Assembly: GCA_003649145.1 (NCBI GenBank)
Contig: QMQZ01000016.1
Span: 1-6,154, forward strand
Source of the DNA: Thermoproteota archaeon
GTDB lineage: Archaea > Thermoproteota > Methanomethylicia > Culexarchaeales > Culexmicrobiaceae
Direction of reading: 5' to 3'
Length of the DNA stretch: 6,154 bases
The stretch's first letter is position 1. Each line of letters opens with the position of its first letter. Below, one piece after another: positions 1 through 6,131 of the stretch. The position numbers and the translations under genes were made by a program. The notes below the pieces were generated by a model. It was given only the letters and a program-made list of their open reading frames with translations, searched no databases and was not told where the DNA came from.

Positions 1-2020
1 CCTCAAAGAGAGCCCTGATTCTAGATTCCTCCCTCTCCTCAGCAATTCGCATCAACCTATTCTTAAGCTCACCAGCCAAATCTTCGAGCAGCTTCTTGTC
101 AGCTAGAGGGTGCTCGTCAATCCACACCAACTTCACCTCCTCCCCCAAAATGAATGGAATGACGTTCTCCTCCAAAACGTCGAGGACGTGGGGAGGAGGA
201 CTCCTACAACCAACAATGCATTTAACTCCAATCCTAGAAAGTTCCTTAACAACCTCTAAGTCAGCGAAGCTCAAGTCGTGAACGTAAATCGCATCGCCCT
301 TCTGGACATTGTGAATCTTCAAGCTCTTGAAGGCATCATCCTTCGTCAAGTTCTTAAAAGGCTTCAGGGCTATCAGCTCACCTCTAAGTAATTTAATGAA
401 AATCTGCTTCCACTCACGCAGCTTCCTCCCCAACTCATCCCGCTCTCTACTGACGGAGCTAAGCATGGACGTGAGCTTATTTATCCTCGACTCTAAAGCA
501 GCAATCTCCCTCTCCTTCTTAATCTTCATAGTCATCTCAACTTGAAGCGACTCTATAGTTCGCTCCAACTCCCAAACTTTCCTTTCAAGATCCTCTATCC
601 TAGAAGTTAGCTGATCTCTCTGAGCTAGGAGAGCTTGAACCCTCCTCCTCTCAGCCTTCAACTTCTCCCTCAACTCTTGGATTTCGCCGCGCTCCACAGG
701 AGGCTTAACCTCAACTTTAGCAGGAGTGGGAGGCTCCTCCACCTTCGGCTTAAGCTTCTCAATAGCATCACTAATGCTGTAACCCTTAATGATCAACGCC
801 CTAAGCTCCTTAGAGGGAATCGCAGCCCCAGCCTCCCTAGCATGAGCCTCAGCTTGCTCAAACTTATTCCTAAAATTCATGTAAGCCTTCAATGCAGCAG
901 CTAGGGCATCCCTCTTATGAGAATCTAGAGACCGAGTAAACTGAAGCTTGAACTCGTCGAAGTAGCGCTTCAATATCTCCTGCTTCTCAGACACAGTCAA
1001 GCTATGGGAAGGGTAAAATACTTGCGCACTCAGCATCGACGCCAACTTCTCAACAAATGACGGAGGAGGATTGACGTCTGAAGCTATCAGGATTGGGTAA
1101 CCGTACTCCATCAACGTGCTTACCAGCTGACTCCTACTCAAATGCCGCTTACTCATAAGCAAGATCAAGCGGCCAAACAAGTTGATTGCAGCCACACCAG
1201 TAACCACTCCAGGGTCAACACCAACAATCAAGTAATCCTTAACCGGCGACGGCGAAGACTTCTCACCACTAAGAGGCATGAAAGTGAGCTTTCTCGAAAG
1301 CTCACGCTTAACAACAACCCTCACATCACCACTCTTCATGGGCTTAACTAACCCTCTAAGCGACTCTCTAGGCGCATACACAATGAACAAGCAGCTGTCA
1401 AAGCCATGCTTACCCTTCCTAACATACAAGTCATAGTCAAAGCCCTTAGAATCGAGGACCTCCCTAATCTCCCTAGCAACCCTCAAAACAGAAGTCCTAA
1501 TCTTCCGCTCAAACCTGTCCTCACTCATCCCACCCTCCCCAGGAACCCTCTGCCTACACACGACAATCCTCGTCTCACCCTTCACTGGACAAGCAACATA
1601 CCCCACACCGCGAATAGCAAGCCTAGCAGAAACTTCAGCAGCCTGAACAGGCGAGAGTTTACCTCCAACAGAGAGCCCATGCATTTGAGCAAGTGAGGAT
1701 AAGGGAGTGAAACCAGCTGGAGGAGAGCCGGTAACCTGAACCAACCTAACATGAGAAGGTAGAAGCGACATGAACTTTAACAGCTTCCTAGGAGAAGAAG
1801 CCAATTCAAAAACGTTATCAACCGCCAACACTTTAGGCTTAAACTTCCAAACTAACCTAACAAGCCTCCTCCTAGTAACATCCTCCAGCCTATCAACAAC
1901 CTCACCATCACTCTTAACAATTACAACTGCGTACCTAGGCTGCCTTACTCCAGCTGGAGAGGACATTGACATCAAGTCTATACCCATAAATAATTCGTGC
2001 TCGCTACTCAAGAGAGGCAC
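1..2020 (-). CDS. DUF460 / COG2433 RNase H-fold protein (3' end outside window)
   Basis: Reading frame open from the left edge to an upstream stop near 2053; about 673 codons are visible and the family is roughly this long, so only a short C-terminus is missing. Residues counted from GTG 2020. The N-terminal part (1-110) has ELFMGIDL (D15) and LAVDN (D68), resembling a degenerate RNase H fold. A conserved middle follows (VPGEGGMSEDRF, then LFIVYAPRESL). The RuvC/YqgF-like RNase H domain (about 264-385) shows IVGVDPGVVTG (D269), IASDVNPP (D315) and SLDSHKRDALAAAL (D366, D371). Then come a Pro-rich linker (422-441), a long charged coiled coil (442-537) and a C-terminal alpha/beta domain. The family is predicted to be a nuclease; its substrate is unknown. 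Start choice: ATG 1987 would cut off the hydrophobic beta-strand residues before GID, so GTG 2020 or TTG 2011 is preferred. It lies about 40 nt after rio2 and may be co-transcribed with it. Confidence 0.9.
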   Translation of the reverse strand, partial: MPLLSSEHELFMGIDLMSMSSPAGVRQPRYAVVIVKSDGEVVDRLEDVTRRRLVRLVWKFKPKVLAVDNVFELASSPRKLLKFMSLLPSHVRLVQVTGSPPAGFTPLSSLAQMHGLSVGGKLSPVQAAEVSARLAIRGVGYVACPVKGETRIVVCRQRVPGEGGMSEDRFERKIRTSVLRVAREIREVLDSKGFDYDLYVRKGKHGFDSCLFIVYAPRESLRGLVKPMKSGDVRVVVKRELSRKLTFMPLSGEKSSPSPVKDYLIVGVDPGVVTGVAAINLFGRLILLMSKRHLSRSQLVSTLMEYGYPILIASDVNPPPSFVEKLASMLSAQVFYPSHSLTVSEKQEILKRYFDEFKLQFTRSLDSHKRDALAAALKAYMNFRNKFEQAEAHAREAGAAIPSKELRALIIKGYSISDAIEKLKPKVEEPPTPAKVEVKPPVERGEIQELREKLKAERRRVQALLAQRDQLTSRIEDLERKVWELERTIESLQVEMTMKIKKEREIAALESRINKLTSMLSSVSRERDELGRKLREWKQIFIKLLRGELIALKPFKNLTKDDAFKSLKIHNVQKGDAIYVHDLSFADLEVVKELSRIGVKCIVGCRSPPPHVLDVLEENVIPFILGEEVKLVWIDEHPLADKKLLEDLAGELKNRLMRIAEEREESRIRALFE

Positions 2021-2060
2021 CGCTAAGAAAATAGTTTCACAAGAATTACTTAAAGTTGGC

Positions 2061-2933
2061 TTAGCCAGTTATGAAGGAAATAGCCTCATTAAAGTCTAAG
2101 TCAACGCGAAACCTACGCCTAAAGAACTTGAGGATGTTCCTGACATCTCGCTCCAACAGCATGCGAGCACTGGGGTGGTAAACATAAACGAACTGGGGCC
2201 AATCAATTATGAGGGGCTGAATGTCAGGAGTAACAATCACATTATACTCAGACAAATCTCCATGCACAATTCCAGCCTCCTTAAAGCTCCTCCTAACATC
2301 AGCTAAAATCTCTCCAAGAAAACCAGCTGGGTCGGGGAGGAAGTCACATATGTATAGTGGGTCACCGTCAATGAAGCTCATAACAACAACATGCCTATTC
2401 CAAGCAATAGGCTTAGGAACGCGAACGCGCTTAGAGTAGAGTATCGTGAGAGCCTCATGCTCCTTCCTAGCCGCCATCTTCGCTTGAATTAACCATGAAA
2501 CCTTATCTCGGTCAGCAATGTAAGTCCTAACCTTCCTAGTCTTCCTAAAACTAATCCTACCCAACCTGTGAAACTTAACCGCAACCCTATCTCCAGCTGG
2601 AGTAAGCGCATCATAAACGTCAGCCTCCTTCCCAACACCAAGCGGCTTCCCAATAGCCTCCAAAAACCCCGAATTAACGAGGTACCTCAAAGCCAAGCAG
2701 TCATAACCCCAAGTAGTCAAGCAATAACCCTCATAAGCGCCAACACCCCTCCTCACAAGACCCAACTTAGAAAGCTTACTGAGAATCCTAGAGGTCAAGG
2801 GAGGGTCAAGCTTAACCTTCCTCACAATATAATCGATAGGTACAAACTCAAAAGATTGCATTCCGAGCTCAACTGCCCTCAAAACCTTAAAGTCATGAAG
2901 CTTAAGCATTTTAAACGCTTGTATAGGTAGCAT
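2061..2933 (-). CDS. rio2: Rio2 family serine/ATPase kinase
   Basis: Atypical protein kinase/ATPase of the RIO2 family; in archaea and eukaryotes these act in late small-ribosomal-subunit maturation. 290 residues, normal for archaeal Rio2. Residues 1-92 are the Rio2-specific winged helix (FEFVPIDYIV, YEGYCLTTWGYDCLAL). The kinase part follows: nucleotide loop GVGKEADVY (99-107), ATP lysine K120 in VAVKFHRLG, catalytic loop IVHGDLSEYN (D226, N231), metal-binding D244 in IIDWPQ, and ERDVRNILKFF near the end. All key residues are present. Start: the frame extends to a TTG at 2942, but the ATG at 2933 gives the same N-terminal length as Archaeoglobus Rio2 (12 residues before the conserved H, recalled from memory). 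It also sits about 34 nt from the TATA box, whose predicted start site falls near 2940. The message is probably nearly leaderless, since no Shine-Dalgarno site is visible. Confidence 0.96.
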   Translation of the reverse strand: MLPIQAFKMLKLHDFKVLRAVELGMQSFEFVPIDYIVRKVKLDPPLTSRILSKLSKLGLVRRGVGAYEGYCLTTWGYDCLALRYLVNSGFLEAIGKPLGVGKEADVYDALTPAGDRVAVKFHRLGRISFRKTRKVRTYIADRDKVSWLIQAKMAARKEHEALTILYSKRVRVPKPIAWNRHVVVMSFIDGDPLYICDFLPDPAGFLGEILADVRRSFKEAGIVHGDLSEYNVIVTPDIQPLIIDWPQFVYVYHPSARMLLERDVRNILKFFRRRFRVDLDFNEAISFITG

Positions 2934-2942
2934 GACAATCAA

Positions 2943-2954
2943 GCTGAAATCAGC
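2943..2954. repeat. Short palindrome at rio2 transcription start
   Basis: GCTGA-AA-TCAGC is a perfect 5-bp inverted repeat with a 2-nt centre. It lies between the rio2 TATA box and the start codon, overlapping or just before the predicted transcription start, a place where archaeal repressors often bind. No second copy is seen near the divergent regulator gene, so the link to any protein is a guess. Confidence 0.3.
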
Positions 2955-2962
2955 ATGAAAGC

Positions 2963-2973
2963 TAATAAATATT
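2963..2973 (-). promoter_or_regulatory. TATA box, rio2 promoter
   Basis: The minus strand reads AATATTTATTA, centred about 34 nt before the rio2 ATG. With the usual archaeal spacing of about 26 nt, transcription would begin near 2940, giving a leader of only a few bases. This is also the argument against the TTG at 2942 as start. The assignment rests on sequence pattern and spacing only. Confidence 0.6.
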
Positions 2974-3120
2974 GTAGTTCTCTAACATAAGCAGAAAAAC
3001 TCATGCAAAGATTAAAATATTTAAAACTTTAAGTAAAACCAAGCAATAAACCAGTAAAAACTAAAAACAAAACCTAACTGCTAGAAATAGATGAGTGAAA
3101 AGTTCAAAACTGGCATTAAC

Positions 3121-3128
3121 TTTAAATA
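3121..3128 (+). promoter_or_regulatory. TATA box of the small regulator gene
   Basis: TTTAAATA lies 52 nt before the regulator's ATG. The predicted transcription start is near 3150, leaving a leader of about 30 nt, which is long enough to hold the strong Shine-Dalgarno site found at 3167. It is abutted on its downstream side by an inverted repeat. Confidence 0.6.
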
Positions 3129-3152
3129 CTTTAATGTGAAAGGTAATTAAAG
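3129..3152. promoter_or_regulatory. Candidate operator (inverted repeat) of the regulator gene
   Basis: CTTTAAT (3129-3135) and ATTAAAG (3146-3152) are exact reverse complements separated by 10 nt, so the half-site centres are 17 bp apart. The pair begins right after the TATA box and reaches the predicted transcription start, the classic position for repressor binding in archaea. A dimeric ArsR-like protein encoded immediately downstream is the obvious candidate ligand (autoregulation). The half-sites are AT-rich in AT-rich DNA, so chance is a real alternative. Confidence 0.4.
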
Positions 3153-3166
3153 AAATGAAGATTAGT

Positions 3167-3174
3167 GGAGGTGA
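3167..3174 (+). promoter_or_regulatory. Strong Shine-Dalgarno site deciding the regulator start
   Basis: GGAGGTGA, an essentially full anti-Shine-Dalgarno complement, ends 5 nt before the ATG at 3180. It selects that ATG over the in-frame GTG at 3165, which lies upstream of it. It is the clearest Shine-Dalgarno site in this window. Confidence 0.85.
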
Positions 3175-3179
3175 GATTA

Positions 3180-3479
3180 ATGTCATCCGAAATTTATGAG
3201 GAAAATGGAGTTTTAATAGTTAAAGGAAAGGAAGTTGTAAACGTAGCATCAGCCCTATCATCGGAAACCAGGTTGAAAATACTCGAATTCTTGAGAGGAA
3301 AAGAGGCGGATATAGGGCAAGTAGCAGACTTCATCAAGCAGAGCAAGGCAAACGCCAGCGCACAAATGCGCATACTCGAGAAGTACCGCCTAGTGAAGAC
3401 AATGTACAGGCCAGGAATTCGAGGAGTCAAAAAAGTCTGCACAACAAACATTAAAGAAGTTAGACTAATTTTAGAGTGA
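3180..3479 (+). CDS. Small ArsR-like winged-helix transcriptional regulator
   Basis: 99 residues. After a short N-terminal segment (1-20) comes a winged helix-turn-helix: helix 1 ALSSETRLKILEFLRG (25-40), helices 2-3 with IGQVADFIKQSKANASAQMRILEK (split here: IGQVADFIKQSKANAS at 45-60, then AQMRILEK), and a wing containing YRPGIRGVKKVC (76-87). The pattern SxxTRLKIL plus a late GxRGxKK matches archaeal ArsR-like HTH proteins (COG4189-like). There is one cysteine (C87) and no metal-binding Cys cluster, so a metal sensor of the classic ArsR type is unlikely. It is monocistronic, divergent from rio2 and convergent with pyrG. What it senses and its targets besides perhaps itself are unknown. Start chosen by the Shine-Dalgarno site at 3167-3174. 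Confidence 0.9.
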   Translation: MSSEIYEENGVLIVKGKEVVNVASALSSETRLKILEFLRGKEADIGQVADFIKQSKANASAQMRILEKYRLVKTMYRPGIRGVKKVCTTNIKEVRLILE

Positions 3480-3592
3480 AACACGTAAGCAAGCTAAACA
3501 TTAACTCTTAAATCCACATCTCCCTTTAACTTCCATTCTAAATATTCAATATTAAACAATATTAAATTAAATTAATCACCTATATTAGAAAT
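3480..3592. other. Convergent AT-rich intergenic spacer
   Basis: The 113 nt between the 3' ends of the plus-strand regulator and minus-strand pyrG. It is very AT-rich, with several AATATT words and TTAAATTAA runs. Neither strand has a long T tract or a clear hairpin, so transcription termination here would depend on weak U-rich stretches, such as the minus-strand AATTTAATTTAATATTG part after pyrG. No gene seen. Confidence 0.6.
3547..3566. repeat. Two tandem copies of a 10-bp AT-rich unit
   Basis: CAATATTAAA occurs twice head to tail, followed by TTAAATTAA. It lies 27 nt after the pyrG stop. It is probably low-complexity drift; the two exact copies are recorded because they may affect 3'-end formation for both converging genes. 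Confidence 0.5.
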
Positions 3593-5237
3593 TCACTTCC
3601 GGCCAGCCATTTTATATTCTAGCGCAGCTCTAACGAAGCCTAAGTATGGTGGAGAAGGTTTACCTGGCCTAGACTTGAACTCTGGGTGTGATTGAGATCC
3701 CAAGAAGAATGGGTGGTCAGTCAACTCTATGAACTCTATTCTCCTACCATCAGGGCTTCTCCCTGAAAATACTAGTCCATGCCGCTGTAAAACGTCCCAG
3801 TAGGATGGGTTGACCTCATACCTGTGCCTGTGGCGCTCATAGATTATCGTCTTCCCATATAGCTTGTGGGCAAGAGTTCCAGGCTCAAGAACTATTGGGT
3901 GAGCTCCCAGCCGCATCGTCCCACCCATCTTTTCAATCGCCCTCTGCTCTGGAAGGAGGTCTATTACTGGATTCGGAGTGTTTGGCATGTTCTCAGTGCT
4001 ATTGGCATCCTTCAACCCTACAACATTTCTAGCGAACTCAATGACTGCCATTTGGAAGCCGAAGCATATGCCTAAGAATGGTATCTTATTCTCTCTAGCA
4101 AACTTGACGGCTAAGATTTTCCCCTCAGTACCTCTAGGCCCAAAGCCTGGAGGAACAAGTATGCCGTCATAACCCCGAAGAATTTCAAGCTCTTCAGGAG
4201 ACTCTTCGAAAATCTCTGTTTCAATCCAATCAATGTTGACTTTCGTCTTCAAAGCAGCTCCAGCGTGCTTCAAAGCCTCGTTAATGCTAATGTAGGCGTC
4301 AGCCAGCTTAGCGTACTTGCCGCACATTGCAATCTTAACTTCATGCTCAAAGTTCTCGAATGAAGCGACAACACTCTTCCAGTAGCTCCAATCAGGCTTA
4401 TTCAACTTCAACTTTAACCTCTTACAGATGTAGTCTCCCATACCCTGCTTGTCGAGGATTAGTGGAACCTTGTACACGCAGTCCACAGTATATGATGTGA
4501 AGACTGCCTCTTCAGGAACGCTCCCATAAAGTGCAATTTTGCGCCTAGCAGAAGGCTCGAGAGGAGCACTACACCTAGCCACTATTATGTCTGGCTGAAT
4601 GCCTATCCTCCTCAGCTCATTAACGCTGTGCTGACAAGGCTTAGTCTTCTGCTCTCCAGTCACGTCTAATATGGGGACGAGTGCAACGTGAACGAAAAGC
4701 GTGTTTTCATAACCCTCTTCAAGCCTCATCTGCCTAATAGCTTCCAAAAATGGCAAACCCTCAATATCGCCAACAGTGCCTCCAACCTCAACAATAACCA
4801 CATCAACATTACTACGCTTAGCAGCAAGCTTAATCCTGCGCTTAATCTCATCAGTAATGTGCGGAACTACTTGGACGCAAGCTCCAAGGTAATCTCCCCT
4901 ACGCTCCCTCTCAATTACAGTTAAGTAGATCTGGCCAGTCGTGATGTTATTGTCCTTAGGCAGATTTATGTCCAAGAACCTCTCGTAATGGCCGAGGTCC
5001 AAGTCTATTTCTCCGCCATCTTCAGTTACGAAAACCTCTCCATGCATATATGGATTCATAGTTCCAGCATCAACATTCAAGTACGGGTCAATCTTAACTG
5101 CAGTGACGCTATAACCCCTAACTTGAAGCATCTTCCCAATTGAGGCGGCAACAACACCTCTAGGGGAGAGCTCACCAAGGGCTCTCTTTCCCCACGCTTG
5201 AAAGCACGCCGCCTGTTATGAATATGTACTTAGTCAC
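3593..5237 (-). CDS. pyrG: CTP synthase, gene split by a 28-nt intron
   Basis: Makes CTP from UTP, ATP and glutamine. Join exon 1 (5237-5188, 50 nt) to exon 2 (5159-3593) for 538 residues, the usual length. Synthetase domain: P-loop [15 protein letters not shown] (9-23, K17), [15 protein letters not shown], metal-site [10 protein letters not shown] (D69/D71) and [15 protein letters not shown] (E141). Glutaminase domain: [12 protein letters not shown], nucleophile C382 in LGICFGFQ (usually GICLGMQ), and H508/E510 in SHPEF. Unspliced, the frame stops at a TGA inside the intron after 21 codons, so the first 17 residues are lost from a contiguous ORF. The ORF starting at ATG 5131 gives 512 residues without the P-loop. 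Start GTG 5237 ([10 protein letters not shown]) fits the family; an in-frame GTG at 5252 is the alternative. It follows nadE by 60 nt but has its own TATA candidates. Confidence 0.93.
5160..5187 (-). other. Predicted archaeal BHB intron (28 nt) in pyrG
   Basis: Read 5' to 3' on the minus strand: exon GGGG (5193-5190), bulge AAA (5189-5187), stem GAGAGC (5186-5181), 9-nt loop CCTTGGTGA, stem GCTCTC (5171-5166), CCCT (5165-5162) pairing with GGGG through three G-C and one G-U, then bulge AGA (5161-5159). This is the 3-4-3 bulge-helix-bulge geometry recognised by tRNA-splicing endonuclease, which cuts each bulge after its second base. That gives AA|A and AG|A, removes 28 nt and rejoins GGG AAA GGT, the P-loop Gly-Lys-Gly. 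The outer exon helix is weak: AGCGU (5198-5194) with GUGUU (5157-5153) is mostly wobble. A distal GGCGGC (5213-5208) with GCCGCC (5149-5144) could close the whole structure. Such introns are known in archaeal tRNAs and rRNAs and in cbf5; I do not know of one in pyrG. Confidence 0.85.
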
Positions 5238-5261
5238 TTCACCACCCCTCACAACGATATC

Positions 5262-5270
5262 ATAATTTAG
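5262..5270 (-). promoter_or_regulatory. TATA box candidate, pyrG promoter
   Basis: The minus strand reads CTAAATTAT in the nadE-pyrG gap, centred about 29 nt before GTG 5237, which predicts a nearly leaderless message. A second TATA-like word (CATATTTATG, about 5280-5290) would start transcription near 5258 and give a leader of about 20 nt. In that case the G-rich GAGGGG just upstream could aid ribosome binding. Either would let pyrG be expressed apart from nadE. Confidence 0.45.
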
Positions 5271-5297
5271 GTTGGAGGCATAAATATGTCACCACGA

Positions 5298-6092
5298 CTA
5301 CGTAAAAGCCTCCGGAGGCAAGGTTGCTATTGGAGGCAGCCTCCTCTTGTGCCCAGAAGTTTCAACCATAGACTTAACCTTAACGACGTAGTCTAATGGC
5401 AATCTCAGCCTAGCAGCTACCTCTCCGACAGGCAACTCCTCATCAACGAGGAGGTGTAGTATTGGGTCAATGATGTCGTATGTTAATCCAAGCTCCTCCT
5501 CAGCTAAATGACCCTTCCAAAGCCTTGGGCTACTAGGCTTCTTAATAATTCTCTCAGGTATGCCCAAGTACTTGCCCAGCATTCTAACTTGAGTCTTGTA
5601 TAAGTCGCCTATGGGAAGAACGTCTACTCCTCCATCACCATATTTTGTGAAGTAGCCTAGAAGAAGCTCACTTTTATCTCCAGTCCCAACAACCATTCTA
5701 CCCTCAAGATTAGCATAGTAGTATAGTAGGCACATCCTAACTCTAGCTCTCAAATTTCCAACTGGAACTTTAGCCTCAAAACTGAAGTTAGGTATGGAAT
5801 TCGAGAATGCCTTAATGATCCTCGAAATGTCTATTAGGTAATATTTAATTCCAAGTCTTTCAGCCACGAGAATTGCATCGTCGACATCCTGCTTAGGTGT
5901 AACTTCAGGGTCAGGCATTATCAGCCCTAAAACGCTCTCAGAGCCAAGAGCATTGACGCAGAGGTACGCAGTAACTGTCGAATCCAAGCCTCCACTCAAA
6001 CCCACAACTACACCGCTGATCGGCGGAGAGAGGTGCTGCCTAAGAAACCTGGAAATGACGTCAACTACAACTGGCGCATTGATCTCCAGCAT
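5298..6092 (-). CDS. nadE: NH3-dependent NAD+ synthetase
   Basis: Final step of NAD synthesis: ATP-dependent amidation of nicotinate adenine dinucleotide with ammonia. 264 residues, the size of the ammonia-only archaeal/bacterial form; there is no N-terminal glutaminase (nitrilase) domain, so ammonia must come from elsewhere. Motifs: PP-loop GLSGGLDSTV (31-40, the SGGxDS ATP pyrophosphatase signature), GTGDKSELLLGYFTKYGDGG (136-155), DVLPIGDLYKTQV, KPSSPRLW (185-192), and a C-terminal HKRRLPP. The loop after LW reads KGHLAEEELG, where the family more often has a GQTDE-like segment, a mild deviation. Start ATG 6092 has a TATA box about 35 nt upstream and no Shine-Dalgarno site. pyrG follows 60 nt downstream on the same strand. 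Confidence 0.96.
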   Translation of the reverse strand: MLEINAPVVVDVISRFLRQHLSPPISGVVVGLSGGLDSTVTAYLCVNALGSESVLGLIMPDPEVTPKQDVDDAILVAERLGIKYYLIDISRIIKAFSNSIPNFSFEAKVPVGNLRARVRMCLLYYYANLEGRMVVGTGDKSELLLGYFTKYGDGGVDVLPIGDLYKTQVRMLGKYLGIPERIIKKPSSPRLWKGHLAEEELGLTYDIIDPILHLLVDEELPVGEVAARLRLPLDYVVKVKSMVETSGHKRRLPPIATLPPEAFT

Positions 6093-6123
6093 GCACAGCC
6101 CAACTAAAACTATAGCTGACTAG

Positions 6124-6131
6124 AAATTAAA
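6124..6131 (-). promoter_or_regulatory. TATA box, nadE promoter
   Basis: The minus strand reads TTTAATTT, centred about 35 nt before the nadE ATG. The predicted transcription start is near 6101, so the leader would be about 9 nt without a Shine-Dalgarno site. The remaining bases to the right edge show no gene. Confidence 0.5.

Larger units (their letters stand above)
2934..3179. promoter_or_regulatory. Divergent intergenic promoter region
   Basis: About 246 nt, strongly AT-rich and A-rich on the plus strand, between the divergent rio2 and regulator genes. It holds one TATA box per gene, the palindrome at 2943-2954 and the inverted repeat at 3129-3152. A further TATA-like run at about 3010-3024 (ATTAAAATATTTAAAA) has no start codon at suitable spacing. 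No RNA gene or convincing ORF was seen in the middle part (3025-3115). Confidence 0.6.

Noticed and set aside
96..2930. Several plus-strand ORFs of 60-120 codons across the left half
   Set aside because: They lie antisense to DUF460 and rio2, have Ser/Leu/Asn-rich shadow-like compositions, no ribosome sites and no recognisable motifs.
2934..2942. TTG at 2942 as rio2 start
   Set aside because: The ATG three codons on fits the family length and the TATA spacing; the predicted transcription start falls at or after the TTG.
2939..3004. Minus-strand 21-codon ORF (MSFSAYVRELQY...) just before rio2
   Set aside because: It spans the rio2 TATA box and would lie mostly upstream of the predicted transcription start. 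No Shine-Dalgarno site and no recognisable protein.
3010..3024. Extra TATA-like run in the divergent region
   Set aside because: No start codon at fitting distance on either strand; probably just AT-rich background.
3165..3179. GTG at 3165 as start of the regulator
   Set aside because: The GGAGGTGA ribosome site lies between it and the ATG at 3180, at correct distance only for the ATG.
3541..3575. AATATT-rich stretch as a replication origin element or terminator hairpin
   Set aside because: AATATT words are self-complementary by chance in AT-rich DNA; there are no origin-box-like repeats, and no stable stem followed by a T tract.
3194..4924. Other ORFs antisense to the regulator and pyrG
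   Set aside because: They overlap clearly conserved coding frames on the other strand and show no protein features.
5132..5237. pyrG as a pseudogene or as a gene needing programmed frameshifting
   Set aside because: The rest of the gene is intact with all catalytic residues. A single frameshift would leave about nine extra residues (around RALGELSPR) inside the P-loop and spoil it, whereas BHB removal restores it exactly.
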